A DNA stretch of 64,000 nucleotides. Origin: Rallus limicola. Taxonomy: Eukaryota; Chordata; Aves; Gruiformes; Rallidae. Positions 1-12,152 of the stretch are shown here, piece after piece. Position 1 is the first letter of the stretch, and each line of letters opens with the position of its first letter. A program made the position numbers and the translations under genes. The stretch covers positions 65,284,229-65,348,228 of the forward strand of contig JAKCOZ010000004.1 of NCBI GenBank assembly GCA_022605955.1, given 5' to 3'. The notes under the pieces were generated by a model. The model searched no databases. It saw only the letters and a program-made list of their open reading frames with translations, and was not told where the DNA came from.

Positions 1-109
1 TCCCTTCCCTTGTTTCCCCCCTCCCCTTTTTCCCTTTTCTCCTGCTCTTTTACTTTAAGGAGCAGGCAGCTGCGTGGATCTCGGCCCAAGCCGGGGTGAA
101 ACCACGACA
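1..109 (+). mobile_element. 3' end of an ERVK-type LTR (truncated by window start)
   Basis: A pyrimidine-rich stretch is followed by a purine block, then the segment containing GGCAGCTGCGTGG and GGGGTGAAACCACGACA. This is the characteristic 3' terminus of avian ERVK-type LTRs (a GCGGCTGCGTGG-like block followed by GGGTTAAACCACGACA). The CA terminus falls at 108-109. No primer-binding site is obvious immediately downstream, so it may be a solo LTR. Recognition is from memory of the family, not a database search. Confidence 0.6.
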
Positions 110-516
110 ACAGGTGAGCTGAGAAAATATTGGGAAACATTTCCCACAGACAGCCTCACTGAATGGCATGGGCTGCATTGGAGGACCAGTGTAAGGACAA
201 GGGCAGGACAAGAGAAGATGGGTGTCCCCACAGCCAACTTCCTAGAGAAGCTCCACCCCTTCTGGATATCACATGCCCCCCTTGCCCCAAAAGTCTCTCT
301 CCTCTCTCAGTCACACGGTCTATTTACTCCACCCTGTTCTGTCATTGGTAAAGTGTCATACCCCACATGTTCATGGACTGCCCTGTGACTGGCTGCAGTA
401 CCAGCTGCCCACGTACACAGAAGAATGCCAGTATAAAAAGTCCCTTCCCACTATACACACAGGGATGGTATTTTTTTTAAGATGCATTTTATAGTTCAGA
501 GCCACTGTTTTTGTGG

Positions 517-583
517 CAAGGGGGTTGGGCTAGGTGACCTTTAAAAGTCCCTTCCAACCTAACACAACTATGATTCTATGATA
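517..583 (+). repeat. CR1 LINE, extreme 3' end
   Basis: The segment reads GGGCTAGGTGACCTTTAAA, then GTCCCTTCCAACCTAACACA, then TATGATTCTATG. This is the standard CR1 3' tail with the octamer repeat. Only about 65 bp is recognisable, so this is a heavily 5'-truncated insertion in sense orientation. Confidence 0.85.
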
Positions 584-3500
584 ACATGTTGTGTTTTTAT
601 GTCATCGGCCTGCAGTCACCCTGTCTTTTCTTTTGTACCTCAGTGCTACAGATGACCTTTTATTTTGACAAATAGGGAATTTCGCCTCACATCTAATAAT
701 TATATGAATAAACATTGAATTGCCTATTGTAGTATACATATCTTTTAGAGACTCCTTAAAACATAATGACTTCCAAATTACCTTGGATGAAATGATATTG
801 CCAGCAACAATGTAGCTCAAGGAAGGAGAGATTAATCTATGTTGAATCACAACTGATTTTAGTCAGACACTCAGTCTCATACCCACAAGCACTAAGAGGC
901 ATGTAAGTAGCCTTGCAAGCATTGTGACCCTAAGACACCTGTATCCAGGTAGTCTGTCCAGGATTACTTGCAATGATGGAGAGCAAGAGGCATCAGTTTT
1001 CAAGTTGCTTCCTGGGTTTTTTTTTTCTTAGGAGTAGGCTTATTTTAGATGAGTTTCATTGTACCCTTCAGGAGCTGGCAGTGATTAACCTCTCAATTCT
1101 GCCCGACCTCTGCAAGTCATCAAACTTTAGTCACTGTCTGTTTCAGGTCTGCTTGTCCTGAGAAATTGCAAGTAGATGTGTGCTAGGATCTTAGAGACCT
1201 GCTACTGTAGGCGTCACCGACACATATGATTTTTATAGCCCTTCTCCTCCTGACATTCTCACCCAAATGTTCACATTCACTCTCCCTCCATATCAATATA
1301 AATGTTTTTAATGCTCTTCCATACATTCCTGGGTTTCTATTTTCTAATACATTGTAGGCACTTTGGTACCTGCTGGCAATAAAATGACAGCTGCCTTCTA
1401 TGATTCATAAGTTTTCCTCTGAAACGTCTCCCAAGCTTCTGTTACTACCTCTCAGTACTTCAGCATTATATTATAGCAAAATTTCCACTTTGCTGTCTCA
1501 GAATTGCAAAAGAAGATAACAATTCACTTCTATCTATGCAGTCATTTTGTATATAAATTCTAATCTGATCCAGTGTTCACATTCTATCTCTGTTTTATTT
1601 GATTCTGGTGAGCTTTATGGTGGGCCTTCCCAACTTACTGTCTTCCATTACCCACATTACCGTATCCTTTTTTATGCAAAAGGCAGAAAAACAAAATGTT
1701 GAGTAACAAAAAGAGCATTTCTTTCATGTTTAAATAACATTCCAAGTACTCCTTATGTGAGTTATCATAATACCCTTTCACTGATTGTCTGGCTATGTAT
1801 TTGTCAAGGTCTACCTTATTGGCTAATCAAAATTTTATTGGCTATAATAGAGATGTCATTTGACTTCAGATAAAGATCTTGACCCAAGTTCTGTATGCAG
1901 CATTTATAGTTAGGGGTGGCAGATGACTCTCTCCTCAGAATAGCCACAGAGTTATCACTGGCAAATAGCAAATACAAAGTTTAGTTCATAGATAACTCTA
2001 ATGAGAAACCCAGGATGTTCAAGGGAAAAAAGCTCAGCAAGATTCAGGTAAATATTTTCAATTAATTCTTATTAACAAGAAGAAACTTTCTGCAAATGAT
2101 TGTACCACAAGGTATGTTTTCTACCATTGTAAACCATCTACTGATAAAAATGTAAGGATGTACAACTTGGAAGACAGATAAATTAAATCACTAAAGAGAG
2201 ATGGAGCAGCCTCTCCATGCCTTTGTAGTGGTTAGGATTGTTGCCTTCCATCGCACAGCCGTCCTTAAGTGTCATCTAGTTACAGATACTACAGTTCACA
2301 CAAAGGTGAAATAAATATATAATTTAAATGTGTTCTATAAGCTTCTGCATGTCCCTAATACACCTTTTGTACCATTGCAGCCTAGAAGAATGCTTAAGAA
2401 TAGAGATATTTGTTAGATAAAATGAAATTTCATTTTGCAGAATTGTTGAATCTTAATAAAATCTTATGAATCAGGTACCCATGTAAAAGGAAATGTCATT
2501 CCAAAGCAGGCACACCATTGTGACAGAATTAATGTAAAGCTTCTTATTTCCATCATGTCTTTGGTTACAGCCTTCTCTTCTTCCAGACATTATTTCCTTG
2601 TTCACTGACAAAGAAATCAGTACTCCATTAGTTGCTACACAACACAAAATTCTAAGGAGAAAAAAAAAGTACTTAATTGTAAACTGCACAGAAACTGAAA
2701 TCTCACATAGGAAGTTTAAATAGTTGAATAGTTTACAAGTTTAGTCATATATTCTTCTGAAGGCAACAGTATGAAAATAAAGAATAATCTGTGTGTGTAT
2801 TCTAATAAATATTTTCAGCAGAATAGTAAAGTTATAATTATATTTATATATTATGATAAATTTTCCAGACCAAATGCACTTCAGATAAATCTTATAAAAT
2901 GATAAAAATATTTACTGATAATGTTTATTATGTAAGCAGTGACATTCCTATGTGGCCATTAAATTCTGAAGTAATAAAATTAAAAACAATCATATCATTT
3001 AAACAGTTTCAGTAGTTCTAAAGGTATGAAAAACTTCAATACTTACAAGAAGAATTCAATGTTTTATTCAACTGTAGTCCTTCTTTCTTTTAAAGTGCTT
3101 TCTTGCTGCCGTGTGCAAGCTGTAAGCATCCTGGTTTGTAAGCCAGGTTGCCACTTGGCTTCTGATCAGACCATTTCTGCTTGCCTTTTAGCGGCTTCCT
3201 ACGGAAGATTTATATCCCCAAAGCTTCCCACCTCCCTGGGAGCATAGCTAACTTTCAACAGACATGGTATCAAAGACATGTTTAACAACCAGCAGCTACT
3301 GCACACACATAAGAAAGCAAACCAGACCATCAATTTATGCATACACCAGGAATCTTTTTCAGCAGGCTATGAAGGAAGCTGGTTGCCTCTCAGGTTTCTC
3401 CAGACTTTTTCCTCTTTTTCTTCAAATGCTGCTGTCTCTTCTATGCCCATTCTCCTTCCTTTGATTGCTGAAGGCCCAATCAAGCAGGTGAATAGACCAC

Positions 3501-4090
3501 AGTACACCTCAGTCACATAACCAAGCATTGGAAACACAATTAGCATCAACCTGCACCCTGCAATGGTCTTACACAGCTCCCCCAAAGCCATGGGGGCAGG
3601 CAGCCCATTCTCCCTCGCCACCCACCCTAGCTGTATGAAACTTATCTCAAAATACCAGTTTCTGATTCACAGACCTTATCGGCCGGTTTGTTTTTTCAGG
3701 AATTTCAGAAATCACTTTGGAGTTTTTCCCCTTGTCCCCACACACATGTTCTTCTGAAGATGAGACTTCGCATTTTTGCAGGCCAAGTTGCCTGTGTCTT
3801 TCAGCATGGCATGAAGCCCCAAAACATGCCTTAGAGCATGGTCACTCAAGTGGTCTGGGGCTGAGTACCTGTACTATTGGAGCAGCTCACTGCACAGGTC
3901 TCTGCTTTGCATATGGCAGGGGTTGTGCAGGGGCTCCTTGGTAGCCTCTTTGGATGGGTGCATAGCCTTTGGGCATTCTCTAAAGTGTTTGTGACACCCC
4001 ACCTTTCCTATGCTCCCCTGTCCATGAACTTACCCCCGCCCCAACATGTTAGGGCTTGTTCATCAGTCTTGTAAGATGAGGGGGTTCAAA
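584..4090. other. Intergenic AT-rich sequence, no gene seen
   Basis: Only short unrelated reading frames are present, and none has protein-like continuity or splice context. A somewhat more GC-rich, C-runny part (about 3,080-4,080) may be an old unidentified repeat. I could not assign it. Confidence 0.5.
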
Positions 4091-4222
4091 TTTTTCTTCA
4101 CACAGTTATATATAAATGTATCTATAGAAACGAAAAAAAAAGTTACAAATCTATCTTTTTCTCTATATTAGCATTTTGGGCTAATGGGCAGCAAATCACA
4201 GGGTCATGACCTTGTCAGAGAC

Positions 4223-4450
4223 GGCAGCTCCCTGCCATAAAACAGCAGCTGAGACAACTTTGCAGCTCCAGTGTATTTAGTGAAAGGAAAATTGCTGTGC
4301 TGATGCCTGTCCAGCATAGAAAGGAAAGGCTACATGAGAACACATAGGGTATGCTAGTGTCACAACAGGCCATCACAAAGCAGTAGAAAAATGTGGGTTA
4401 CAACTTATAAAATGGCAGCTCTCTGCCATAAAATGGTGGCTGAACAAAAT
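4223..4450. repeat. Pair of imperfect direct repeats about 190 bp apart
   Basis: Copies at 4,223-4,258 and 4,414-4,450 share GGCAGCTC(C/T)CTGCCATAAAA followed by a GGTGGCTGA- or GCAGCTGA-like block. Each contains a CATAAAA box. The surrounding 4.1-4.8 kb is less AT-rich than its flanks. A TATA-like box repeated within a U3-like context suggests a degraded LTR, but no TG/CA ends or target duplication were found. Confidence 0.4.
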
Positions 4451-7368
4451 GATGGCCCCTGGTATGTAGTGGGAAGGAGTTTCCTGTTGTGAGGTACTAC
4501 TAGGTAAACTGGATGGGGTAGCTGGTCCTGATAGCCAATCACAGAGCATTATGCCAACATGCAGGGTATGTCATTTTGCAAAACAGAAACCCGCACAGGG
4601 GCAGAAAGAGATGGAGTAAACATGACTGAAAGGGGGGAGGGATTTATGGTGCAAGGAGGTCTTAGGATGGTCAGTAGAGATAGGGCTTCCACAAGACATC
4701 GGGATGGGGGGAGGTACACTTCTTGCTGCTCCTCAGATAAGGACCATCCACATGCTACTTAGATCATGATAATTCCTGTTTCTCAGTTCTTAGACCAAAA
4801 ATAAGGTAGAGCTGGGTGGGATACCTTAGGAATAATGGATGGGTATTGTTTAGAAAGTTGAGTTCCAAGTATCACAGATTTAACATGAACATCTTGTTCT
4901 TTCATATGAAAGCTATTAAACAGTGAGGGATTTATTTCAGCAGAAATAAGGGAGCATGATTAACATTGTCTTACTGCAAGGCTCAAACCTATTTTATATC
5001 AAAGCATCAGTTTGCCACTAACATTATCTAGTCGAATGGGACACATATTGCAAATGCCTCTTTTCAGAAGCTAGAATCCAATTCTTGAAATGGATCTATC
5101 ACACCTCATTTTTTATAACATTTCTTAGTAAATTAGGAACATCTAGTTCCAGGGAGGTTTTTTTGTTACTCCAAGAAGAAAAAAGAACTATTCTGAAAAG
5201 CAGACCAAATATTTTCACTTAACAGAAGGACCCTCTATTTTCTTTCTTGCTAACCACTGAAATGGGATTACTTGAACAGATCAACAGGTAAAACAATAAA
5301 GTCTGTGTTTCAATGTATATACAGTTAAATTCACTTCCATCAAGCAAGTTTTTTTCTGCCTTAGTCAGAAAGTATCATAGAATAAATTGAGTGAAATTTA
5401 GGCAAAGTCCAAGCAATAATTAACTTCCAATAACTGACAGAAAAAAGCTATAGTAATGGCAATAATTCCAATAAAATTCGTTATTTTTATCCTTGAATAA
5501 ATCTCTACTAGTTTTTACTAATTTTTGTATATCTACTAATGTAAGATCATCTCTGACTGCATCATCTAGTACTGTCTGGAAATTGAAAGAATTCTTTGCA
5601 CAATAACCTCACTACTATATATTGAAGAGTGATGTCTGGAATACAGCATATTTTGGTCAGCTAGAAGTACTCTGGAACATATTCAAACCAAACCTGAAAA
5701 TCCGAGAATAGATTTTAAAATTTGATTATTTACTGAAATAACAGAACTTATGTCAGTCCAATGTGATGTTGTGTCAGGCTGTATTGACTCTGGACCAGAC
5801 ATTATCAGTAGCTGTCTACCCAAGAAAAAGGCAACTCTGATGTCTGTTTTGAAGCACTGTAACTTTATTTCCAGATTATGGCTGCACAGCTACAAACTTG
5901 AGCATTTATTTTCATTTACAAATATTCTTTTTCAGCGTAATGCACCATATTCGCATCCTTATCAGTGAACCAAAGTGCCTTTATGTGATTTTATTACTGC
6001 TGTGTTTTCAACAGATTACCTACTTATAGGCCTCATTGTGTTTTCCTCACTTCAAAGCCAGCATGCAAAAATTATCCTTTGAAAACAATGAAAATTCCTT
6101 AGGTTCACATAGCACGTCAGAAAGTTTGACTTAATGCTATGACATAGTTGAGAGTCTTTGATCAGAGAATTTAACAACCTAAGCTTGTAAAATATTGAAA
6201 CCAATCTTTTTGTTTCTGCAGTGCATTCATTAAATAGGCTGCTAGCAGCATTCAAATATTAGGCTTTTTTAAAGCATCCTATTGATTCAAAACTAACTTT
6301 TTTTTCTTAGCTATAGCTATAGGAAGCACAAAAAGACTGAAATAGAAGAGAAGTTGTATTATCCATATTATAAGGTTGGCAGTAGTTAAATCATTTGAGG
6401 TCTAAAACCTCAATGCTTGGGCTTAGCATTTGGTGAAATTGGTTTGGGTTCAGGAATTTTTCTGTAAAACACATTTGCCATATGTACCAAAGAAAAATGT
6501 ACAGTATACTAGTCTTAGTATGTTCCTATTAACATGCTTAAGCGAGAAACTTCACAGCTAAAAATATTATTAAAATAACTACCTAACCGGAAAACAATGA
6601 AAAATAGAGAAAACATAGAGTATTCTTAACATTTTAAATTGTCTGTAGGTTAATTTTTCACCATAGGTCCACCCCAATGGAAAAAGTAATGATATGTCTC
6701 CCATATTATATTAAGGAATAATAATTAGCAGAAAATATACCAAAGACAGAAAATCAGACTATAGATTCTGGCCACTGAGAAATTAATTTCTAGGGCATTT
6801 TCTAAACTAGAAAGCATGAGAAAAAGAGCTAAAATGCTTTAGAATTATTCCTGGGTGGCATAAAGAATTGCATGACAAAATTGGAATTATGAGAAACAGA
6901 AAATTAAGGTAATTGGTTAAGTAATTATGTTTATGCATTGTTGTAGTCAGACTAGGTTCACCCATAAACTTTCTGAAAATGTGTAGTGATTGAACATAAT
7001 AATTTTGTTCTTTTCTGTTTTTCTTTCAGTGGCACAATGGGGTTATGGATTTTTTGGTTTTTATCAGCCCTGTGTTTGTTAAATACTGCTGGGAGGATGA
7101 TTAAATGGGCATGGTAGAGTAACACCATGTAAAACAGATGATCTGTAGAATATTATGAAACTGCATAACTGATTATTCTCACAACATCCTAAATTCAACA
7201 ACTCAAGCAAACGTCCAGTCTTCTCTTCCACTGTGCTCAGCATGGCCTGCATGAGGACTTTAGACACTGCAGTTGAGGGAATTCTATTGGAGAGAAAAGC
7301 AGTGGGGAAAGGATTGTGAGAAGGAGAGAATACCATTATGCTACTACAAACTTCAAAGGGCACTCATA
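4451..7368. other. Intergenic AT-rich sequence, no gene seen
   Basis: No recognisable coding exon, RNA gene or transposon was found here. Reading frames are short and low in complexity. Confidence 0.5.
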
Positions 7369-7639
7369 TGAAAGCTGGAGAGGGACTGTTTACAAGGCCA
7401 TGAAGGACAAGGTGTAAAGGCCTTAAGCTGGAGGCCAGTAGATTCAGATGTGATACAAGGAAAAAATTCTTTACTGTGAGGGTGGTGAGGCATAGGAATA
7501 GGTTGCCCTGAGAGGTTGTGGACATGCTCTCCCTGAGAGTGTTCAGTGCCTGGTTGGATGGGCTTTGGGCAACCTAGTATAGGACCTAAATGATCTTTAA
7601 AGTCCATTCCAACCCAAACCATTCTATGATTCTATGATC
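7369..7639 (+). repeat. CR1 LINE 3' fragment
   Basis: The sense-orientation C-terminal ORF2 and 3' tail are recognisable. They include GAGAGGGACTGTTTACAAGG, the TGAGGGTGGTGAGGCA block, AGGTTGCCCTGAGAGGTTGT, and the terminal TCCATTCCAACCCAAACCATTC followed by repeated ATTCTATG. The reading frame is broken, so the copy is dead. Confidence 0.93.
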
Positions 7640-7762
7640 CTAAGACTCTCATGGTCAAAAAGATTTAGAGATCTGCAAAATGTTCAAGGGACCTTCCCCA
7701 TATTTATATTTTCATCTTCACCCTCCATACCGCAAAGGCCTTAACCACTTGGCTGGCTTGGT

Positions 7763-7785
7763 TATATATATATATATATATATAT
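7763..7785. repeat. (TA)n microsatellite
   Basis: Uninterrupted alternating TA, about 11.5 units. Confidence 0.95.
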
Positions 7786-10700
7786 GAAGCATAAGTTTCA
7801 CATTCATAGATGACCCATGAGATAGCATCTATGGTCAAGTCCACCCCTTGATCACAAGCCCATCTATATGTGGCATTTCTTCCTTAATGGCCCGGGGTGT
7901 CATGAGCTGAACAAATCCAAACTCTATGAGCTGCTGTGAAGAATGTTAACTCTATCCCAGCCAAAAGCATTACAGTACAATATACAGAATCTGTGTCACA
8001 ATATGCTATAAATGCAAGTTTCATGGGAGTCACACATGGTCTGCACAAGTTCAGGAGGAAGCCACCCAAGGCTTCTAAATATCTACCAACTATTTTTTGT
8101 GGAAGAAATTGCTGGAGGATGGGAGAGAACTCAGGAAGAATAATATATGCTTTCCCTCTTCATCCCTGCTGTGGATAGCTACTGTTGACCAGTGCTAGAT
8201 ACAGGACAGGTGAGCCCAACTGATCTTTATTCTGACACAAAGTGATTATTATTTTTAGCAGACCTACACACAACATTTACAAGCAAATTGCAGTCTTACA
8301 CATTGACATAATATAATAATGATCTCTGCTTAGTTCTTTATTCCTAATAAATCCTACCACAAATGACATCTCAATTACCACTTTTCATTACTACTCTGAT
8401 AATTTTTATCTTTTTCCCCAACTGAGTTAAAACATGGCTTAAAACATTCCTCATAAAGAAGTAATTTTTTTTTTTTTCACAGTAGGATGGCACAAGGGAC
8501 AGTTTGAGATCCAGTTAAGGAGGAATTAGTTGCTCATAACAAATGCATTAATCAAGTAAAGCATGTTTATTTGGCTTCCTGGGTACAATTGTTACGTTCT
8601 TCAATATTATAAACTCTTATTTGAACAAGCCCACCTCTCTAATCCTTGTAGATAAAACAAGGTCAGAACACGGACGGTTCTAACATCTGCATGAGTTAGC
8701 ACTCAGGGCTCTGGGATGTGTGAATTACTTAATGGGTTGTTAACTCAGATGTCCATTGATAATAACTGAAAGATCAAATTGTCAACATTACTTATTTGGC
8801 CACTGATCAAAACACTATAAGAGGATGAGGGAGATAATATGAATGAAGGTCAGAATAATTTTATGTGAGGATTTCACTTTGTCACATGAATATTGTTACT
8901 CCCTATCAGGTTACTTGGGAAAAAAAAAAAGAAACCCAGGATGAGACAATAGCACAGAATCAGTCATGAAACACCAGTCCAAGCAGGGAACCAGTCTGAG
9001 CTCACACTGCATTTAAAACTCACTGGTTAGTCCAAGGAGTCAAAATGCACAAGATAAAATCTTGTTCAGGGCTCTGAACTGGTTCTTATTTTGGTGTCTC
9101 ACATGTATGAAACCTAATTTACAATCCCTAGAGTTTCCTTGAGTTCAAAACGTACTACCCTAGTAACATTCACAGGAGTAGTCCCTATGGCCTAGTTATA
9201 CAAGAAACTCTGCAATTGAATAAAACAATGGCTGCCCTGGAGAATTAAATGTAGTATAATATCTAATATTATTTTGAAGGCAGGCATAGAGCAAAAAAGA
9301 AATGTTTCATTCAGTTTTGGTATTCCAATGAAATTACTTAAATGTTACCAGCTGAATGTTTTTGTTCCATGGTGTAGTTTTTTCACTGTTGCTGTTTTCG
9401 TTGATTTTTTTCTTCTTTAAAGCAGAATTTTGTTCTGAAAATAACCTGATGACTAGAAAATAGAAGAGGGTAGACTATGAGGCACCATCTATGGGGCAAA
9501 ATCATCCACAAGAATCTATGAACCGAATGTGACAAAGACTGTAACAGACACCAGATTTGCATAAACCCATTCAGTCTCCTGAAAGCTTTTCACTATTAAC
9601 AAAATGTCGCAATTCTTAAAGTGAAAAAGATCGAAAGTGCACAAGTTTTGCCAGGGAATATAGCAGCCTAGTGCACCCTCTTAGACTCTCTCCAATCAAC
9701 AAAAACAGAAAGCTAAAGCCACCAAATAAAAGTAAGCTCCTCTTCAATTTATAAGTAAGTTCTGATAAAGGAAAGGAGAAAATAACTAAGTCATATGTCA
9801 ATGACAAAATCCTATCTATAATGGAAGTGTTGTATATATTCAGTTTCTCTTTCTGGAAAAACATTTCTCCTGTACTACTGGTTTTGCTTCTCAAGATAGC
9901 TTTGTTAGAGTGTACCTCAATTCTGCTGGAGTATACAATATCTCTTGCTTTGTAAAGAGAAAAATTATATATACACAACATGTTAGCAGTGATCTGTGGG
10001 CTATAACTAAGCAGGTGTAAGTACTAGAGGTTTCTAGGAAAGCCTAGGTTAGGTAGTATTGAGTTGTCACCTTGAATCCCTGCAGCATCAGGCAAGTTAA
10101 AACAAAGCTACTGTTCTACCACATTGTAGGTTTAGACATATCTGAACAAATAAATCACTGTAATACACAAAAGCACCTACAAAACACGGTTGTCACCTAC
10201 TGACATTTATTAAGCAAAAAACTGGCAGCAAAAATACATGAAGCTGATGCCAGTCATTGGGAATATGCAACTATTTATATTAAAAAAGACATATATGCCA
10301 AAATAGAAAACACAATGTGATCTGGAATCTCATTACCTACCAAACCTAATGAAAATGGTGCAACATTCCCCTCGAATGGGAAACAATGTTTCTAAACAGT
10401 GGAATCACAAGGCATGGCTGAGTTAAAAGTACATTATTGAGAAATGAAAACAAAAACTCTAAATTTCAGGAGACCACCAGGTTATCCCCACTGAAAAGGA
10501 TTTTTTCAGGGAAAAAAAATAAATCATGTCTGTCTAAAGCAGCTGGCTACCCAATATTCCATTAGCACATAGCACTGTGTGGATGTTATTACTGCAGTAA
10601 AAATGGAGATACTCGGGGTGCTCTTACCTGTGCATTTTAGTTCAGGACATGAGTACCTTTTATTGTGAATTTCTGATCATCCCTGCTTACATTCATATTG

Positions 10701-11632
10701 TGGAGCAGTCTTGGAGCACATAAATTGGATTGCTTTCAGATGAAGCAAAACCAGAAGCTGTGCTCCCGAGTGAGACACACCTAGTGCATTCACCCCAACA
10801 AGCAGTGTTCTGTGCACAAGACCAGAGCAGAGCTAGTCTGACGTGACATGGTGCCCTGCAAAATTATATGATGTGGGCATCAGGTCCTTTACATAGCCTG
10901 TTTTGCTTTCTGATCTGCTTCAGTCTGCCCTATTTGCTCATGCAGATGTACCCTTAGCCAAAACGGAGGTACACAGACTGACCTAGTTGTTTTCTTACAC
11001 CCTTGCACGGCTATAAAAGAATGATGCGATAAATTATATGCCAATAAAATCACAAGTGCAGCCCTTTACATGTAGATTTAAAGAGTTCTGTAAGGAATGA
11101 CAGTACACTGCAAATTTTAAAAACAAGAACATTAATAACATGACAGGATAAGTTAAAAAGCCTATCTTTTTCTGCTCACGTTTGCAAATAGTGCTAAAGA
11201 TACCACTGGAATCACCTCTTTAATATAATCTGCCCTTTATATTAGAAGTGCAGTATTTTCCATACCTTAGATGTGCTCAAATATTATACAGACTAAGTTA
11301 CAAACTGAGAAGAATACATCTGTTTCCTTCTGTACAAAGAAAACCTGGGGAAGATCCTGTAAAGAAATGTCATTTTAATGCACATGCTACTAGAGGACAT
11401 TATCATCCTGCAATGCTATCATCCTGCCTCAGTTTCCTCACTGGGCTCACAAGAGCTAGGAGTTTTCATTCTGCTTTTAAATCTTCTCCAAGAGAGACAT
11501 GTCTGTGTACTCTTGGTCAAAATTGAATTCCTTGATCAAGACTTTGGCCCAGCAGAAAGTTTAACCTACTCAGTAAAAAAGAAGCCAACTGCTGTAGCCC
11601 AGATGTCCCGTACTCTTGAAGAGAACTGAAAG
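7786..11632. other. Intergenic AT-rich sequence, no gene seen
   Basis: The longest reading frame (9,616-9,981, minus, 121 codons) has low-complexity hydrophobic composition and no recognisable family. I regard it as chance. No transposon signature was found. Confidence 0.5.
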
Positions 11633-12152
11633 CAATTATCTGGAATATTGTGTCCAATTCTGGGCCCCTCAGTTCAAGAAGGACAGGGAACTACTTGAAA
11701 GAGTCCACTCCAGAGCCACTAAGATGATGAACAGAGTGGAACATCTTCCTTATGAGGACAGGCTGAGGGAGCTGGGACTCTCTAGCCTTGAAAAGAGGAT
11801 ACTGAGGGGTGACCTCATCAATGGCGATAAATATGTAAATGGTAAGCGTCAGGATGACAGAGCCAGAATCTTCTCAGTGATGTCTAATGACAGGACAAGG
11901 GGAAATTCCTGTGCTGGAGCATACAAGGTTCAATATACACATAAGGAAAAACTTTTTCACTGTGAGGGCGACAGAGCACTGGCACAGGCTGCCCAGAGAG
12001 GTTGTGGAGTCTCCCTCTCTATAGATATTCAAAACCCTCCTGGACATGTTCTTGTGTGACCTATTCTAGGTGATCCTGCTCTGGCAGGGACGTTGGACTA
12101 GATGGTCTTTCAAGGTTCCTTCCAACCCCTGCAGTTCTGTGATTCTGTGTGA
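11633..12152 (+). repeat. CR1 LINE 3' fragment with C-terminal ORF2
   Basis: The translation contains the typical CR1 ORF2 C-terminus: LEYCVQFWAPQFKKD, then LLERVHSRATKMM, then LRELGLSSLEKR and RGDLIN. The 3' tail ends in TTCCTTCCAACCCCTGCAGT and GATTCTGTG repeats. The C-terminal frame remains open for about 140 codons but lacks the reverse transcriptase, so it is not a functional gene. Confidence 0.95.

Noticed and set aside
9616..9981. 121-codon minus-strand frame
   Set aside because: Hydrophobic, low-information composition, no splice or promoter context, no recognised family.
11616..12059. 147-codon frame as a gene
   Set aside because: It is the C-terminal remnant of CR1 ORF2, annotated as a repeat.
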